From Jannaschia sp. CCS1 (lineage in GTDB: Bacteria > Pseudomonadota > Alphaproteobacteria > Rhodobacterales > Rhodobacteraceae), in the NCBI RefSeq assembly GCF_000013565.1, contig NC_007802.1, positions 62,001-126,000 on the forward strand: a DNA stretch of 64,000 nucleotides. The letters run 5' to 3'. Position 1 is the first letter of the stretch. Each line of letters begins with the position of its first letter. The notes beneath the pieces are model-generated. The model did not search any database and had not been told where the DNA came from. It saw only the letters and a program-made list of their open reading frames with translations. Position numbers and translations under genes: made by a program. Positions 8,578 through 18,320 of the stretch are shown in pieces.

Positions 8578-9576
8578 CTAAATCTTGTAATAGTCGCGAT
8601 ACCACGCGACGAAATTGGCGACACCCTCGGCCATATCGGTTCTGGGCGTGTATTGGGTCAGGTGCTGCAACAGGCTGGCATCGGCCCAGGTGGCGGGCAC
8701 GTCGCCGGCTTGCATCGGCATCATGTTCTTTTCGGCGGTCCGGCCCGTGGCCGTTTCAATCGCCTCTATATAGTCCATCAACTGAACAGAGTTTGAGTTG
8801 CCAATGTTGACGATCCGGTGCGGCGCAACGGGGGACAGGCTGTCACTTTCAACCGGCTCCGTCCCGGGCACGGCTTCGATCAGGCGGATAATTCCGTCGA
8901 CCAGATCGGTGACGTAGGTGAAGTCGCGTTTCATGTCACCATGATTGTAGACGTCGATGGGGTCGCCGTTGAGGATCGCCTTGGTGAACTTGAACAGCGC
9001 CATATCGGGCCGACCCCAGGGGCCATAGACGGTGAAGAACCGGAACATCGTCGTCGGCAGGTCGTAGAGGTGGGCGTAGGAATGGGCCATCACCTCGTTC
9101 GACTTCTTGGTGGCGGCGTAGAACGACATCTGGTGATCGGCCTGCATCGTTTCGGCATAGGGCATTTCGGTATTTGCGCCATAGGCCGACGAGGTGCTGG
9201 CCAGAAGCGAATGCCTTGGCGGGAAGGCGCGCATCGCCTCCAGCAGGCGGAAGGTGCCGATCAGGTTGGCCTCCACATAACTCTCGGGGTTCTCGATGGA
9301 ATACCGCACGCCTGCCTGGGCGGCGAGGTGAATGATCGCATCAGGGCGGTGCTCATCGAACAGATCATGCAGGACGCCCGGCGCTTCGATCCGCGCCTCC
9401 ACGCCCGTGAACGCGTCATGATCCGTCAGCATCGCCAGACGCGCCTCTTTCAGCGAGACGTCATAGTAGTCGGTCATGGCATCCAGACCGATCACGCGCC
9501 AGCCGTCGGCCAGAAGCCGCGCGCACAGGTGATAGCCGATAAACCCGGCAGACCCCGTGACCAATGCTGTTCTCAT
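8578..9576 (-). CDS. UDP-glucuronate 4-epimerase (NAD-dependent SDR)
   Basis: A 332-residue extended short-chain dehydrogenase. It has the NAD-binding motif TGSAGFIGYHL (7-17), the catalytic S/T region STSSAYG (127-133) and the YxxxK pair Y153-K157 in FYAATKKSN. The sequence around LDAMTDYYDVSLKEARL and RFFTVYGPWGRPDMALF is typical of the UDP-glucuronate epimerase group (CapI/LpsL/WbpP-like) rather than GalE. The gene order with ugd supports conversion of UDP-glucuronate to UDP-galacturonate. The exact substrate preference cannot be proven from sequence. A 275-bp interval without a convincing gene separates it from the upstream glycosyltransferase. Confidence 0.9.
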   Translation of the reverse strand: MRTALVTGSAGFIGYHLCARLLADGWRVIGLDAMTDYYDVSLKEARLAMLTDHDAFTGVEARIEAPGVLHDLFDEHRPDAIIHLAAQAGVRYSIENPESYVEANLIGTFRLLEAMRAFPPRHSLLASTSSAYGANTEMPYAETMQADHQMSFYAATKKSNEVMAHSYAHLYDLPTTMFRFFTVYGPWGRPDMALFKFTKAILNGDPIDVYNHGDMKRDFTYVTDLVDGIIRLIEAVPGTEPVESDSLSPVAPHRIVNIGNSNSVQLMDYIEAIETATGRTAEKNMMPMQAGDVPATWADASLLQHLTQYTPRTDMAEGVANFVAWYRDYYKI

Positions 9577-9851
9577 CTCTCAACGTCCTTACTATGGCGA
9601 CCCAAGACCCACCCCCGGGGCCAGAGGCACATAAATCCTCCAGCGTCTTATTGGTTTGAAGCCCAAGACCCTCCGCCGCGTCGTCCGCATTGGCCACGTA
9701 AATCGGTGCATTGCGGGCGCGCCGTTCTACGACACGCGCTGCGATATCCCGGTTCGACGCGATTTGCCACGGAACGCCCCCTTGCGTCAAAGGCCAATGG
9801 CCGGATTCTGACAGGCGGGTAAATTTGCATCGCCATGGGGCGCGGCGGTAA

Positions 9852-11102
9852 TCAGGCAGGCAGCGGGATCCGCTTGGCGGGCGGAACAAGCGCATTGATC
9901 TGCCGAAGATGCTCCGGCAGGCAAATCGTCTGAAAATCATAGTGCTGAACCACATGGTTCCGGGCCGCTGGGCCAAGGTGCGAATAGGTTCCGGGCCGCT
10001 CCAGCACATCCACGACGTTGCGGGCGATATCCTTGGGGTCGAAGAAATCGGCCAGCAGGCCCGTCTTTCCATGCTCTATCACTTCCCGCACCGGGGCCAC
10101 GTCCGAGGCCACGATTGTCGCTCCCATTGACATCGCTTCCAGACAGGACCACGACAGCACAAACGGCACGGTCAGGTAGATGTGGCAGCGGCTGACCTGG
10201 ATGATCTTCTGGTAATCGCCATAAGGCACGCGCCCCAGAAAATGGACACGGGACCAATCGACAGCATCGCCGACTTCGCGCTCCATCTCGGCTCTGTACC
10301 CTCCCTCGGACCCGGACTTCTTGCCATACGACACGTCCGATCCGCCGATAATCAGGGCCCGCGCATTGGGACGGGCATCCAGGATGTGCGGCAGAGCGCG
10401 CATGAAGGAATGGAAGCCGCGTGTCGGCTCCATATTGCGGGCCATATAGGTGAAGATCTCATCTTCCTTGGTCACAGCGCGCCCCAGACGACCCAAGGCA
10501 ACCTCAGCCGTTGGATCAGGGCGCAGCTGGTCGGTGCGGATGCCGTCATGTTTGACGTAGATCTTCTGCTTGAAGCTGTCGGGGAAAGTGTCGCGCTGCC
10601 ACGCAGTGGGCGAATGCCCCTGATCCACGGTCTGGATGTTGGCGAAATTCACCGCGTTGCGCGCGTGCATCGTGAAAGGCGCGTGGGGGCTGGCCGGAAA
10701 TTCTGGGTCAAACCCGACAGAGCCGCCCTGGGCGAGGAAGTAATACTCAAAATAACCGATGATGGGCGTGTTCGGCCAAATCTCTTTCAGGAATGTCAGC
10801 TCGCCCCACCCCACATGACCCAGAATGATGTCCGGCCTGAACCCTTCGCCCCGTAACTTGCCAGCCGCCTGGGCACAGCCAAACCCGTTGCCTGCGCATT
10901 CCTCCCAATATTGGGTCAGGGCGTAGGCATCCTTGGCGGGCTTGTGGTGGGGCGTGTAGGTTATGACCCGCGCACCGTCGATGGCGGGCATATCCTTGCG
11001 CTGGGTCAGGAAGACCAGCTCATGCCCCGCCTGCGCGCGCAGCCAGGAGAACAGCTCTCGATACTGACCGGGGAAGTTCTGGTGCACAAACAGGATCTTC
11101 AT
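9852..11102 (-). CDS. Glycosyltransferase, GT4 type
   Basis: A 416-residue GT-B fold glycosyltransferase, probably cytoplasmic and membrane-associated, building a surface polysaccharide. The N-terminus MKILFVHQNFPGQYREL is the usual acceptor-domain start. The C-terminal half has the GT4 nucleotide-sugar region with the SWSCLEAMSMGATIVASDV segment (the E-x7-E loop analogue) and GKTGLLADFF. The donor and acceptor are unknown. The ATG at 11100-11102 is preferred: an open upstream extension of 66 codons lacks family character and would overlap the promoter region of hslO. It lies upstream of the epimerase-ugd pair on the same strand, consistent with one surface-sugar locus. Confidence 0.9.
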   Translation of the reverse strand: MKILFVHQNFPGQYRELFSWLRAQAGHELVFLTQRKDMPAIDGARVITYTPHHKPAKDAYALTQYWEECAGNGFGCAQAAGKLRGEGFRPDIILGHVGWGELTFLKEIWPNTPIIGYFEYYFLAQGGSVGFDPEFPASPHAPFTMHARNAVNFANIQTVDQGHSPTAWQRDTFPDSFKQKIYVKHDGIRTDQLRPDPTAEVALGRLGRAVTKEDEIFTYMARNMEPTRGFHSFMRALPHILDARPNARALIIGGSDVSYGKKSGSEGGYRAEMEREVGDAVDWSRVHFLGRVPYGDYQKIIQVSRCHIYLTVPFVLSWSCLEAMSMGATIVASDVAPVREVIEHGKTGLLADFFDPKDIARNVVDVLERPGTYSHLGPAARNHVVQHYDFQTICLPEHLRQINALVPPAKRIPLPA

Positions 11103-11265
11103 CGCGACGCCATACTGGGATTTTGTGTCTATCTGGTGTCCCAATCCCATGCGACAGACGCAAGGCAGAACTGCCACGGGCGCGCCATCGGGGGGTTTGG
11201 TGTTGCCCATGCCGCCCCTATATGGGACCAGACTTTCCAATATTTGGTAAAAGGGGGTGCTCCCC

Positions 11266-12267
11266 ATGACGACAACCACAAAACTCGCGTGGGACGACAC
11301 GGTGTTGCCTTTCCAGCTGGACCGGTCCGATATCCGCGGTCGCGTGGCGCGGTTGGATTCGACGCTGGACCAGATCCTGTCCCAGCACGATTACCCGGCG
11401 CCGGTGGAGGCGATGGTGGCCGAGATGGCTCTGCTGACGGCCTTGATTGGACAAACGATCAAGCTGCGCTGGAAGCTGTCGTTGCAGGTGCGCAGCGACG
11501 GGCCGATCCGCCTGATCGCCACGGATTTCCTTGCGCCCGAGGCGGAGGGAGAGCCCGCGCGCATCCGGGCCTATGCCTCTTATGATGAGGATCGGCTGGA
11601 TGTGGCGGCGGACGCGTTTCCGCAAATCGGCGCGGGCTATTTCGCAATCCTGATCGACCAGGGCAACGATATGACCCCCTATCAGGGCATCACGCCCATT
11701 GCCGGTGGGTCCCTTCGGTCCTGTGCGGAGGCGTATTTCGCCCAGTCCGAGCAATTGCCGACGTCGTTCATGCTGTCCTATGGGCAGGCGCAGGAGCCGG
11801 GCAAGGATGCATCCTGGCGCGCCGGCGGCGTCATGTTGCAGGTGATGCCAGAGGCCGCGCTGGAGGTCAGGGATGCGCCCTCGGGCGAAGATGGATTGCT
11901 GTCTGCGGAAGATCTGATGGAAGAGGACAAGGCCGAGGATTGGACCCGCGCCAATGTCCTTTTGCAGACGACCGAGGCGATGGAGCTGATCGGGCCGCAT
12001 GTTGCGCCCACGGATCTTCTGGTGCGTCTGTTTCATGAAGAACACCCCCGTGTGTTCGACGCCCTGCCGGTGGCCTTTGGCTGCACCTGTTCCGAGGATC
12101 GCGTGCGGCAATCCCTGTCGATCTATTCGGCCAAGGACATTGCCCACATGACCACGGATACGGGCCGTGTGACGGCGGATTGCCAGTTCTGCGGGTCCCA
12201 CTACGACTTCGATCCCCTCACGCTGGGGTTCGAGGCTGAGAAAGCACCCGATGGGTCGCCTGCTTAA
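11266..12267 (+). CDS. hslO: Redox-regulated chaperone Hsp33
   Basis: Cytoplasmic holdase that is switched on when zinc is lost from four cysteines under oxidative and heat stress. The 333-residue product carries the C-terminal redox switch: C273-x-C275 in AFGCTCSED and C306-x2-C309 in [11 protein letters not shown]. The N-terminal body matches the family ([30 protein letters not shown]). The linker at ~200-225 is acidic. The ATG at 11266 is chosen because AAGGGGG sits 8 bases upstream; a GTG 9 bp earlier would fall inside that site. Its 3' end overlaps the next gene by 17 bp, so hslO, the Nudix gene and cca look like one operon. Confidence 0.96.
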   Translation: MTTTTKLAWDDTVLPFQLDRSDIRGRVARLDSTLDQILSQHDYPAPVEAMVAEMALLTALIGQTIKLRWKLSLQVRSDGPIRLIATDFLAPEAEGEPARIRAYASYDEDRLDVAADAFPQIGAGYFAILIDQGNDMTPYQGITPIAGGSLRSCAEAYFAQSEQLPTSFMLSYGQAQEPGKDASWRAGGVMLQVMPEAALEVRDAPSGEDGLLSAEDLMEEDKAEDWTRANVLLQTTEAMELIGPHVAPTDLLVRLFHEEHPRVFDALPVAFGCTCSEDRVRQSLSIYSAKDIAHMTTDTGRVTADCQFCGSHYDFDPLTLGFEAEKAPDGSPA

Positions 12268-12838
12268 GCTGGGTGACATGGTGGCCGCGCTGGATGCTGT
12301 TCCGGCGCGACCGTCCTCGGACTATGACCTCAACCCCGGCGTTGTTCTGCCAGAGGGGCGCAAGCTGCGGCCCGCATCTGTGCTGATCGGGGTGCTGGAC
12401 GGCGACGTGATCCTCACCAAGCGCGCCTCCACGCTGAAGCATCACCCGGGCCAGATCGCGTTTCCCGGTGGCAAGGTGGACGATGGCGAAACAGCCGAAC
12501 AAGCCGCCGTCCGGGAAGCGCGTGAAGAGATCGGGCTGGCCCCGGAAAACGTCACGATCCTGCGTCATCTCCCCCCCCACGAGACGGTGACCGGCTACAC
12601 TGTCACGCCGTTCCTCGCGCGGATTGACGCGGATTTCTCGCCCACGCCCGAACCCGGCGAAGTGGCCGAGGTGTTTCGCGTGCCCCTGCACGTCCTGATG
12701 GACCCCGCCAACTACGCCATCGAAGGCCGACGCTGGCGCGGCATGCGGCGGGAATATTACGTCGTCCCGTTCGGCCCCTATTACATCTGGGGCGCGACGG
12801 CGCGAATACTGAAATCCCTCGCGGATCGGGTGGTGTGA
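12251..12838 (+). CDS. Nudix hydrolase, probable CoA pyrophosphatase
   Basis: A 195-residue protein with the Nudix box at ~73-95 ([10 protein letters not shown], then REAREEIGL). Just before it is the CoA-type signature: [20 protein letters not shown] matches the NuCoA motif LLTxRSxxLxxHxGQxxFPGG. That motif is known to mark enzymes hydrolysing CoA or acyl-CoA to phosphopantetheine and adenosine 3',5'-bisphosphate. It overlaps the end of hslO, and its TGA overlaps the ATG of cca (TGATG), so translational coupling on both sides is likely. Confidence 0.9.
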   Translation: MGRLLKLGDMVAALDAVPARPSSDYDLNPGVVLPEGRKLRPASVLIGVLDGDVILTKRASTLKHHPGQIAFPGGKVDDGETAEQAAVREAREEIGLAPENVTILRHLPPHETVTGYTVTPFLARIDADFSPTPEPGEVAEVFRVPLHVLMDPANYAIEGRRWRGMRREYYVVPFGPYYIWGATARILKSLADRVV

Positions 12839-13977
12839 TGCGGCTGGACGCGGACTGGCTACGCAGGCCCGAGACCGGCGCTGTCTTCGATGCGCTGGAC
12901 GGGCATGGCGTCTGGTTCGTCGGTGGCTGCGTGCGCAATGGGCTGCTGGGGCTGGACGTGGCGGATATCGACATCTGCACCAATCTTCGGCCCGAACGGG
13001 TGATGGCGTTGGCGGAGGCCGCTGGATTGAAGGCGGTGCCCACAGGCATCGACCACGGAACGGTGACTGTCGTATCCGGGGGCCTTCCTTACGAAATTAC
13101 AACCCTGCGCCGCGATGTAGAGACCGATGGCCGCCATGCGTCTGTCGCTTTCACCGACGTATTGGCGGAGGATGCGGCGCGGCGCGATTTCACCATGAAC
13201 GCGCTCTATGCGACCCGAGGCGGGGAGGTTCTGGACCCTAACGGGGACGGCCTGTCGGACCTGCACGCGCGGCGGGTGCGGTTTATCGGGGATGCCGATG
13301 CGCGGATTGCCGAGGATTACCTGCGCATCCTGCGCTTTTTTCGATTCCATGCCTGGTACGCCGACCCTTCGGGTGGGCTGGATGCCGAGAGCCTTGCCGC
13401 CTGCGCGGCTGGATTAGACGGGATCGCGCAGCTATCGCGGGAGCGGGTTGGGGCGGAGATCAAAACGCTCCTCCGCGCGCCTGATCCCGCGCCCGCTGTC
13501 GCGGCGATGGATCAGACGGGCGTCCTCGCGGCGGTTCTGCCCGGCGCGTCGTCCCGGATGCTGACGCTTCTGACTGGGCTGGAGACCGGGCTGACACCGG
13601 ACGCGGTGCGTCGTCTTGCGGCTCTGGGCGGGGACGATGTGGCCGAGCGACTGCGCCTGTCCCGGTCCGATAGCAAACGGCTGACGCTCTATCGGACTGA
13701 GATGGGCGCGATGACCACCCCCGGTGCCCTGGGCTATCACCACGGCCTGGACGCCGCGCGTGATATTCTGGTTCTACGCGGCCTGCTCTCCGAGCAACCT
13801 GTGACGGCAAGCGCGCTGCACACAGCAAAACTTGGTGCAACAGCAACCTTCCCGATCAGGGCCGCTGATCTGCCAGACCTGCACGGCAAACCCCTTGGCG
13901 ACCGTTTGAAATTGCTGGAGGCGCGCTGGATCGACAGCACGTTCACGCTGACAAAGTCAGAGCTTCTCAACCGGTAA
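12838..13977 (+). CDS. cca: CCA tRNA nucleotidyltransferase
   Basis: Adds or repairs the 3' CCA end of tRNAs, or polyadenylates RNA if it is the paralogous PcnB type. The 379-residue protein begins with the class II nucleotidyltransferase core: VGGCVRNGLLG (28-38), then the metal-binding DxD at D43-I-D45 in VADIDICTN, then RRDFTMNAL and RIAEDYLRILRFFRFHAWY, the nucleotide-selecting helix of CCA enzymes. The ATG at 12838 overlaps the Nudix stop; a GTG one codon upstream is possible. Note that the tRNA-Pro gene in this window already encodes CCA, so the enzyme would act mainly in repair for that tRNA. Confidence 0.92.
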   Translation: MRLDADWLRRPETGAVFDALDGHGVWFVGGCVRNGLLGLDVADIDICTNLRPERVMALAEAAGLKAVPTGIDHGTVTVVSGGLPYEITTLRRDVETDGRHASVAFTDVLAEDAARRDFTMNALYATRGGEVLDPNGDGLSDLHARRVRFIGDADARIAEDYLRILRFFRFHAWYADPSGGLDAESLAACAAGLDGIAQLSRERVGAEIKTLLRAPDPAPAVAAMDQTGVLAAVLPGASSRMLTLLTGLETGLTPDAVRRLAALGGDDVAERLRLSRSDSKRLTLYRTEMGAMTTPGALGYHHGLDAARDILVLRGLLSEQPVTASALHTAKLGATATFPIRAADLPDLHGKPLGDRLKLLEARWIDSTFTLTKSELLNR

Positions 13978-14029
13978 TGGTCATTCCCGTCGCGGCGCGC
14001 TATACGGGCCGCCTGACACGGGAAATGTC

Positions 14030-15874
14030 ATGTTCAGAAAATTTGAAAATCTGGTCGATCCCTATGTGGCGCATGCCCAACAGGATCGCCCCCCTCGCCG
14101 TCTGTGGCCGTTTCTTTGGGACTATTCGCAGCCCTTCAAAGGGCTCTTTGCGCTGACCGCGTTCATGTCCGTGGTCGTGGCCACGATCGAGATCGGTCTG
14201 ATCTGGTATATGGGCCGCGTGGTGGACCTGATGACCCAAGGCGAACCGGCGCAGGTTCTGGCCGACTACGGGCTGGAACTGACGCTGGCGGCGGTCTTCA
14301 TTCTGACGATCCGGCCCATCCTTCAAGGCCTCGACGTGGCGCTTCTCAACAACGCGATCCTGCCGCAGTTCGGCGCATTGGTCCGCTGGCGCGCGCACAA
14401 ACAAGTGCTGCGTCAAAGCGTTGGGTTCTTCGAGAACGACTTTGCGGGCCGCATCGCCAATCGCATCATGCAAACGCCGGGCAGCGCGGGCGACGCGATC
14501 TTTCAGGTGTTCGACGCGATCACCTTTTCGCTCGCCTATCTGGTGGGGGCGGCGATCCTGCTGATGGGCTCCGACCCCCGGCTGGCCTTGCCGCTGATCG
14601 TCTGGTTCACGCTCTATGCGCTGCTTCTGCGGTGGACGATGCGCCGGGTCGGGCCCGCGTCGCAAGCCGCCTCGGACGCGCGGTCGATGACAACGGGGCG
14701 CGTGGTGGACAGCTACACCAACATCCACTCTGTCAAGCTTTTCGCGCACAACGAGACTGAACTGGCCTACGCGAAGGAGGCGATTGAATTCACCCGCCAG
14801 ACCTTCGCGAAAGAGATGCGGATCTTCACCACGATGGACGTAATGCTGGTGACGCTGAACGGCTTCCTGATCGTGGCGGTCGTGGGCTGGGGCATCCTCT
14901 TGTGGTCCCAGGGCGCGGCCTCTGTCGGCGTCGTCGCGGCGGCAACGGCCCTGGCATTGCGGCTCAGCGCCATGACCGGGTGGATCATGTGGGCGGTGTC
15001 GACGTTCTTTCGGTCCCTTGGCATCGTGGCCGAGGGGATGGAGACGATTACCGAACCGATTGATCTGGTCGACACGCCCAACGCCCCCGCTCTACGCCTG
15101 ACGGAGGGAGAGATCGTTCTCGACTCGCTGTCCCACCATTACGGGCGCGCTGCGGGTGGGCTGGACCAGATTTCCCTGACCGTTAAGTCCGGTGAAAAGA
15201 TCGGCCTTGTGGGCCGCTCGGGGGCTGGGAAATCGTCTCTAGTGAAGCTGTTGTTGCGGTTCTATGATGCCGAACAGGGCCGTATTCTGATCGATGGGCA
15301 GGACATCGCGACCGTCCAGCAAGACAGCTTGCGGCGCGTGATCGGGATGGTGCAGCAGGACAGCTCCCTCCTGCATCGGTCGGTGCGCGACAACATCCTA
15401 TATGGCGCGCCGGACGCGACCGAAGAGGCGATGATCGAGGCTGCCAAACGGGCGGAGGCGCACGACTTCATCCTCGACCTTCAAGACCCGCAGGGGCGCA
15501 CCGGCTATGACGCCCATGTGGGCGAGCGCGGCGTGAAACTCTCCGGTGGGCAACGGCAGCGGGTGACGCTGGCCCGTGTGATCCTGAAAAACGCCCCGAT
15601 TCTGGTGCTGGACGAGGCCACAAGCGCGCTGGACTCCGAGGTCGAAGCGCAAATCCAGGACACGCTCTATGGCGTGATGGAGGGTAAAACGGTCATCGCC
15701 ATTGCCCACCGCCTCAGCACCATCGCGCAAATGGATCGGATCATCGTTCTGGATGCCGGACACATCGTTGAAGACGGCACTCACGACGCGCTTTTGGCCC
15801 AGGGCGGTCTATATGCCAGCTTCTGGGCGCGCCAGTCGGGTGGCTTCATCGGAACAGAGGAGGCTGCGGAATGA
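14030..15874 (+). CDS. ABC transporter, fused permease/ATPase (first of a pair)
   Basis: A 614-residue half-transporter of the exporter type. Residues ~1-330 hold the membrane domain with about six helices. The nucleotide-binding domain has Walker A GRSGAGKSS (~395-403), signature LSGGQRQR (~504), Walker B ILVLDEATSALD (~524) and the H-loop IAIAHRLST. Its stop overlaps the ATG of the next gene in an ATGA junction. Two such subunits translated together strongly suggest a heterodimeric exporter. The substrate is unknown; MsbA-, multidrug- and peptide-type exporters all share these features. Both ATP sites look intact in sequence. Confidence 0.94.
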   Translation: MFRKFENLVDPYVAHAQQDRPPRRLWPFLWDYSQPFKGLFALTAFMSVVVATIEIGLIWYMGRVVDLMTQGEPAQVLADYGLELTLAAVFILTIRPILQGLDVALLNNAILPQFGALVRWRAHKQVLRQSVGFFENDFAGRIANRIMQTPGSAGDAIFQVFDAITFSLAYLVGAAILLMGSDPRLALPLIVWFTLYALLLRWTMRRVGPASQAASDARSMTTGRVVDSYTNIHSVKLFAHNETELAYAKEAIEFTRQTFAKEMRIFTTMDVMLVTLNGFLIVAVVGWGILLWSQGAASVGVVAAATALALRLSAMTGWIMWAVSTFFRSLGIVAEGMETITEPIDLVDTPNAPALRLTEGEIVLDSLSHHYGRAAGGLDQISLTVKSGEKIGLVGRSGAGKSSLVKLLLRFYDAEQGRILIDGQDIATVQQDSLRRVIGMVQQDSSLLHRSVRDNILYGAPDATEEAMIEAAKRAEAHDFILDLQDPQGRTGYDAHVGERGVKLSGGQRQRVTLARVILKNAPILVLDEATSALDSEVEAQIQDTLYGVMEGKTVIAIAHRLSTIAQMDRIIVLDAGHIVEDGTHDALLAQGGLYASFWARQSGGFIGTEEAAE

Positions 15875-17730
15875 ACAGGCTGATGCGCATTGTAGATTGG
15901 CTTGCCGGTTTGGTGCCGCCCTTCGCCGCCGCAGACGGCCCGCCCCCGCAGGTTCTGTGGCCCTTCATGAAGTGGTGCCTGTCCGGGTCCTGGCCCATCC
16001 TGTTCATCGCAGCCCTGATGTCGGGGCTTGCGGGATTGATGGAGGTTGCCGCCGCCTGGTTTCTAGGTGCGCTGATTGATACAGCAACGGGTCCAAGCGC
16101 CGATTACCTCGGCACCCACGGGCTGCTGATTGCGGCGTATATCCTGTTCTATCTGGCGCTCCGCCCGCTGTTCTTCGGGACCTCGGCGGCGTTCACCGGC
16201 ATCGTCCTGCCGCCCAACATCGCGCCGCTTGTGCAATCGCGCCTGCACCGCTGGACGCTTGGCCATGACATCACGTTCTTCGACAACGACTTTGCCGGGC
16301 GCATTGCGCAAAAGCAGATGCAGGCCGCCACCGCGATGGTGAATATCGTGACCGAAGTCATCAACGCCGCCGCCTACGCGATCATCACGCTGATGGGCAC
16401 AATCGTGCTGCTGGTGGCGATTGACTGGCGCATCGGTCTGGCGCTGCTGGTGTGGTGCGGGCTCTATGCCATGCTGATCCGCTGGTATCTGCCGCGCATC
16501 CGGGTGCGGTCCAAGGCGCGGGCGGCCACGCGGGCCAATGTCACCGGTCAGGTCGTGGACACGATCACCAACATCAAGACCGTGAAGCTGTTCGGGCATA
16601 CGGACCATGAGGATGCCGCCGCCACCGGCGCGATGGACAGCTACCGCAGTGCCGCGCTGCGCTTCGGTGTGCTGTCCACCGGCTTCCGGTTTGTCCTCAT
16701 GGCGACCGCCGGGCTTTTGCCTGTTATCCTTGTTCTCGGCGGCGTGGCGCTGTGGCAGGCTGGTCAGGCGACGCCGGGTGACATCGCCGCCATCGGTGCG
16801 ATTTCGATGCGAATTTCCCAGATGACGGGGTGGGTGTCATTCACGCTGATGGGCATCTACGCCAACCTTGGGGAGTTGGAGGACGGGATGCGCACCCTGA
16901 CCCCCGCCCATGGCCTGACGGATGAGGTCACCGCACAACCCCTGCCGCGCCTGACCGGAGAAATCCGGTTCGACGCCGTTTCCTTCGCCTATGGTCAGCG
17001 GACCGGCGGCATCGACACGATCGACCTGACCGTTCAGCCGGGCGAAAAACTGGGCGTTGTGGGCGCGTCGGGCGCGGGCAAATCCACGCTCGTCGCACTT
17101 CTGATGCGGCTCTATGATGCGGAACAGGGTCGTGTTTTGGTGGACGGCACCGATGTCCGCACGGTCACGCAAGACAGCCTGCGCCAGCAGATCGCGATGG
17201 TCACCCAGGACACCGCGATGTTCAACCGCACCGCGCGGGACAACATCCTGTATGGGCGTCCCGATGCGAGCGAGGCCGAGGTGATCGAGGCGGCCAAACG
17301 GGCGGAGGCCCATGACTTCATCCAGGACCTGCGCGATCACCGCGGCCGTCAGGGCTATGACGCGTTTCTGGGCGAGCGCGGCGTGAAACTGTCAGGTGGG
17401 CAACGGCAACGCGTGGCGCTCGCTCGCGCCTTCCTGAAGGACGCGCCGGTGCTGGTTCTGGACGAGGCCACCAGCGCCCTGGACAGCGAAGTGGAGGCCG
17501 CCATTCAGGACACGCTCCATTCGGTGATGGAAGGGAAAACCGTCATCGCCATCGCCCACCGTCTGTCCACCCTGTCGGCTATGGACCGCATCATTGTGCT
17601 GGATCAGGGGCGCATCGCAGAGGACGGCACCCACGCCGAATTGCTTGCGTCAGACGGCCTCTACGCCCGGTACTGGAACCGCCAGTCCGGCGGGTTCATC
17701 GGGCTGGAAGACGCGACGGCGGCGGAATAA
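15871..17730 (+). CDS. ABC transporter, fused permease/ATPase (second of a pair)
   Basis: A 619-residue half-transporter coupled to the preceding one by a 4-bp ATGA overlap. Membrane domain ~30-330; ATPase domain with Walker A GASGAGKST (~399-407), signature LSGGQRQR (~506), Walker B VLVLDEATSALD (~526) and the H-loop. It is clearly homologous to its neighbour (shared FFDNDFAGRIA/FFENDFAGRIA, AEAHDFI, RQSGGFIG), so the pair arose by tandem duplication. Canonical catalytic glutamates are present in both, unlike the many heterodimers with one degenerate site. Probably an inner-membrane heterodimeric exporter of lipid or drug-like substrates. Confidence 0.94.
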   Translation: MNRLMRIVDWLAGLVPPFAAADGPPPQVLWPFMKWCLSGSWPILFIAALMSGLAGLMEVAAAWFLGALIDTATGPSADYLGTHGLLIAAYILFYLALRPLFFGTSAAFTGIVLPPNIAPLVQSRLHRWTLGHDITFFDNDFAGRIAQKQMQAATAMVNIVTEVINAAAYAIITLMGTIVLLVAIDWRIGLALLVWCGLYAMLIRWYLPRIRVRSKARAATRANVTGQVVDTITNIKTVKLFGHTDHEDAAATGAMDSYRSAALRFGVLSTGFRFVLMATAGLLPVILVLGGVALWQAGQATPGDIAAIGAISMRISQMTGWVSFTLMGIYANLGELEDGMRTLTPAHGLTDEVTAQPLPRLTGEIRFDAVSFAYGQRTGGIDTIDLTVQPGEKLGVVGASGAGKSTLVALLMRLYDAEQGRVLVDGTDVRTVTQDSLRQQIAMVTQDTAMFNRTARDNILYGRPDASEAEVIEAAKRAEAHDFIQDLRDHRGRQGYDAFLGERGVKLSGGQRQRVALARAFLKDAPVLVLDEATSALDSEVEAAIQDTLHSVMEGKTVIAIAHRLSTLSAMDRIIVLDQGRIAEDGTHAELLASDGLYARYWNRQSGGFIGLEDATAAE

Positions 17731-17773
17731 CGAGACCACGCAGGCGCCAGTAGCCGAAGGCGATAGCACATAG

Positions 17774-18277
17774 ATGAAACGTGTCATGATCATTGGTCAG
17801 CCGGGCTCCGGCAAATCGACCCTGGCGCGAGTTATAGGGTCGAAAACCGGCCTGCCCGTCGTACATATCGACCAGATCCATTGGATGCCCGGCTGGGTGG
17901 AGCGCGACAAACCTGAGAAGATCCGCCTGGCGATGATTGAACAGGAAAAGGACGCCTGGGTTTTTGAAGGGGGGCTCGGGGCCACCAAGGAACACCGGCT
18001 TTCGCGCTGTGATACCCTCATCAACCTCGACTTTCCCCTGTGGCTGCGGGCCTGGCGCATCGTCAAACGCACGCTCAGACATTTCGGGAAGACCCGCCCT
18101 GACCTGCCCGATGGCTGCCCTGAACAGATCAGCTTTGAGTTCTACAAATGGATCTGGGACACCCGCCACAAAAACAAGCAGGCCAACCTGCGCTGGATGG
18201 CAAAAGCCGGGGCCAATGTCTCCGTGCATCACCTGCGATCCCCTCGCGAGGTGCGCGCCTATATCGACAGCCTGTAG
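17774..18277 (+). CDS. P-loop NTPase, adenylate-kinase-like (FlaR/topology-modulation type)
   Basis: A 167-residue small P-loop protein. GQPGSGKST (8-16) is the Walker A; HIDQIHWMPGW follows the first strand and RDKPEKIRL lies where kinases bind the second nucleotide. The pattern matches proteins annotated as DNA topology modulation protein FlaR or adenylate-kinase-like, about 165-175 residues, whose true substrate is unsettled. Strand and spacing (43 bp after the ABC pair; 43 bp before the VOC gene) allow co-transcription. The function name should be read loosely. Confidence 0.82.
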   Translation: MKRVMIIGQPGSGKSTLARVIGSKTGLPVVHIDQIHWMPGWVERDKPEKIRLAMIEQEKDAWVFEGGLGATKEHRLSRCDTLINLDFPLWLRAWRIVKRTLRHFGKTRPDLPDGCPEQISFEFYKWIWDTRHKNKQANLRWMAKAGANVSVHHLRSPREVRAYIDSL

Positions 18278-18320
18278 GGCGGGACTTGTCCCTCCGCGTG
18301 CTTTATCGCAATGCTCCATC

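Noticed and set aside
7249-8796. Long plus-strand open frame over ugd
   Set aside because: Antisense shadow of ugd; ugd has all catalytic motifs and the antisense frame has none.
9577-9851. 62-codon minus-strand frame between the epimerase and glycosyltransferase genes
   Set aside because: Arg-rich, no ribosome site and no protein character; regarded as intergenic.
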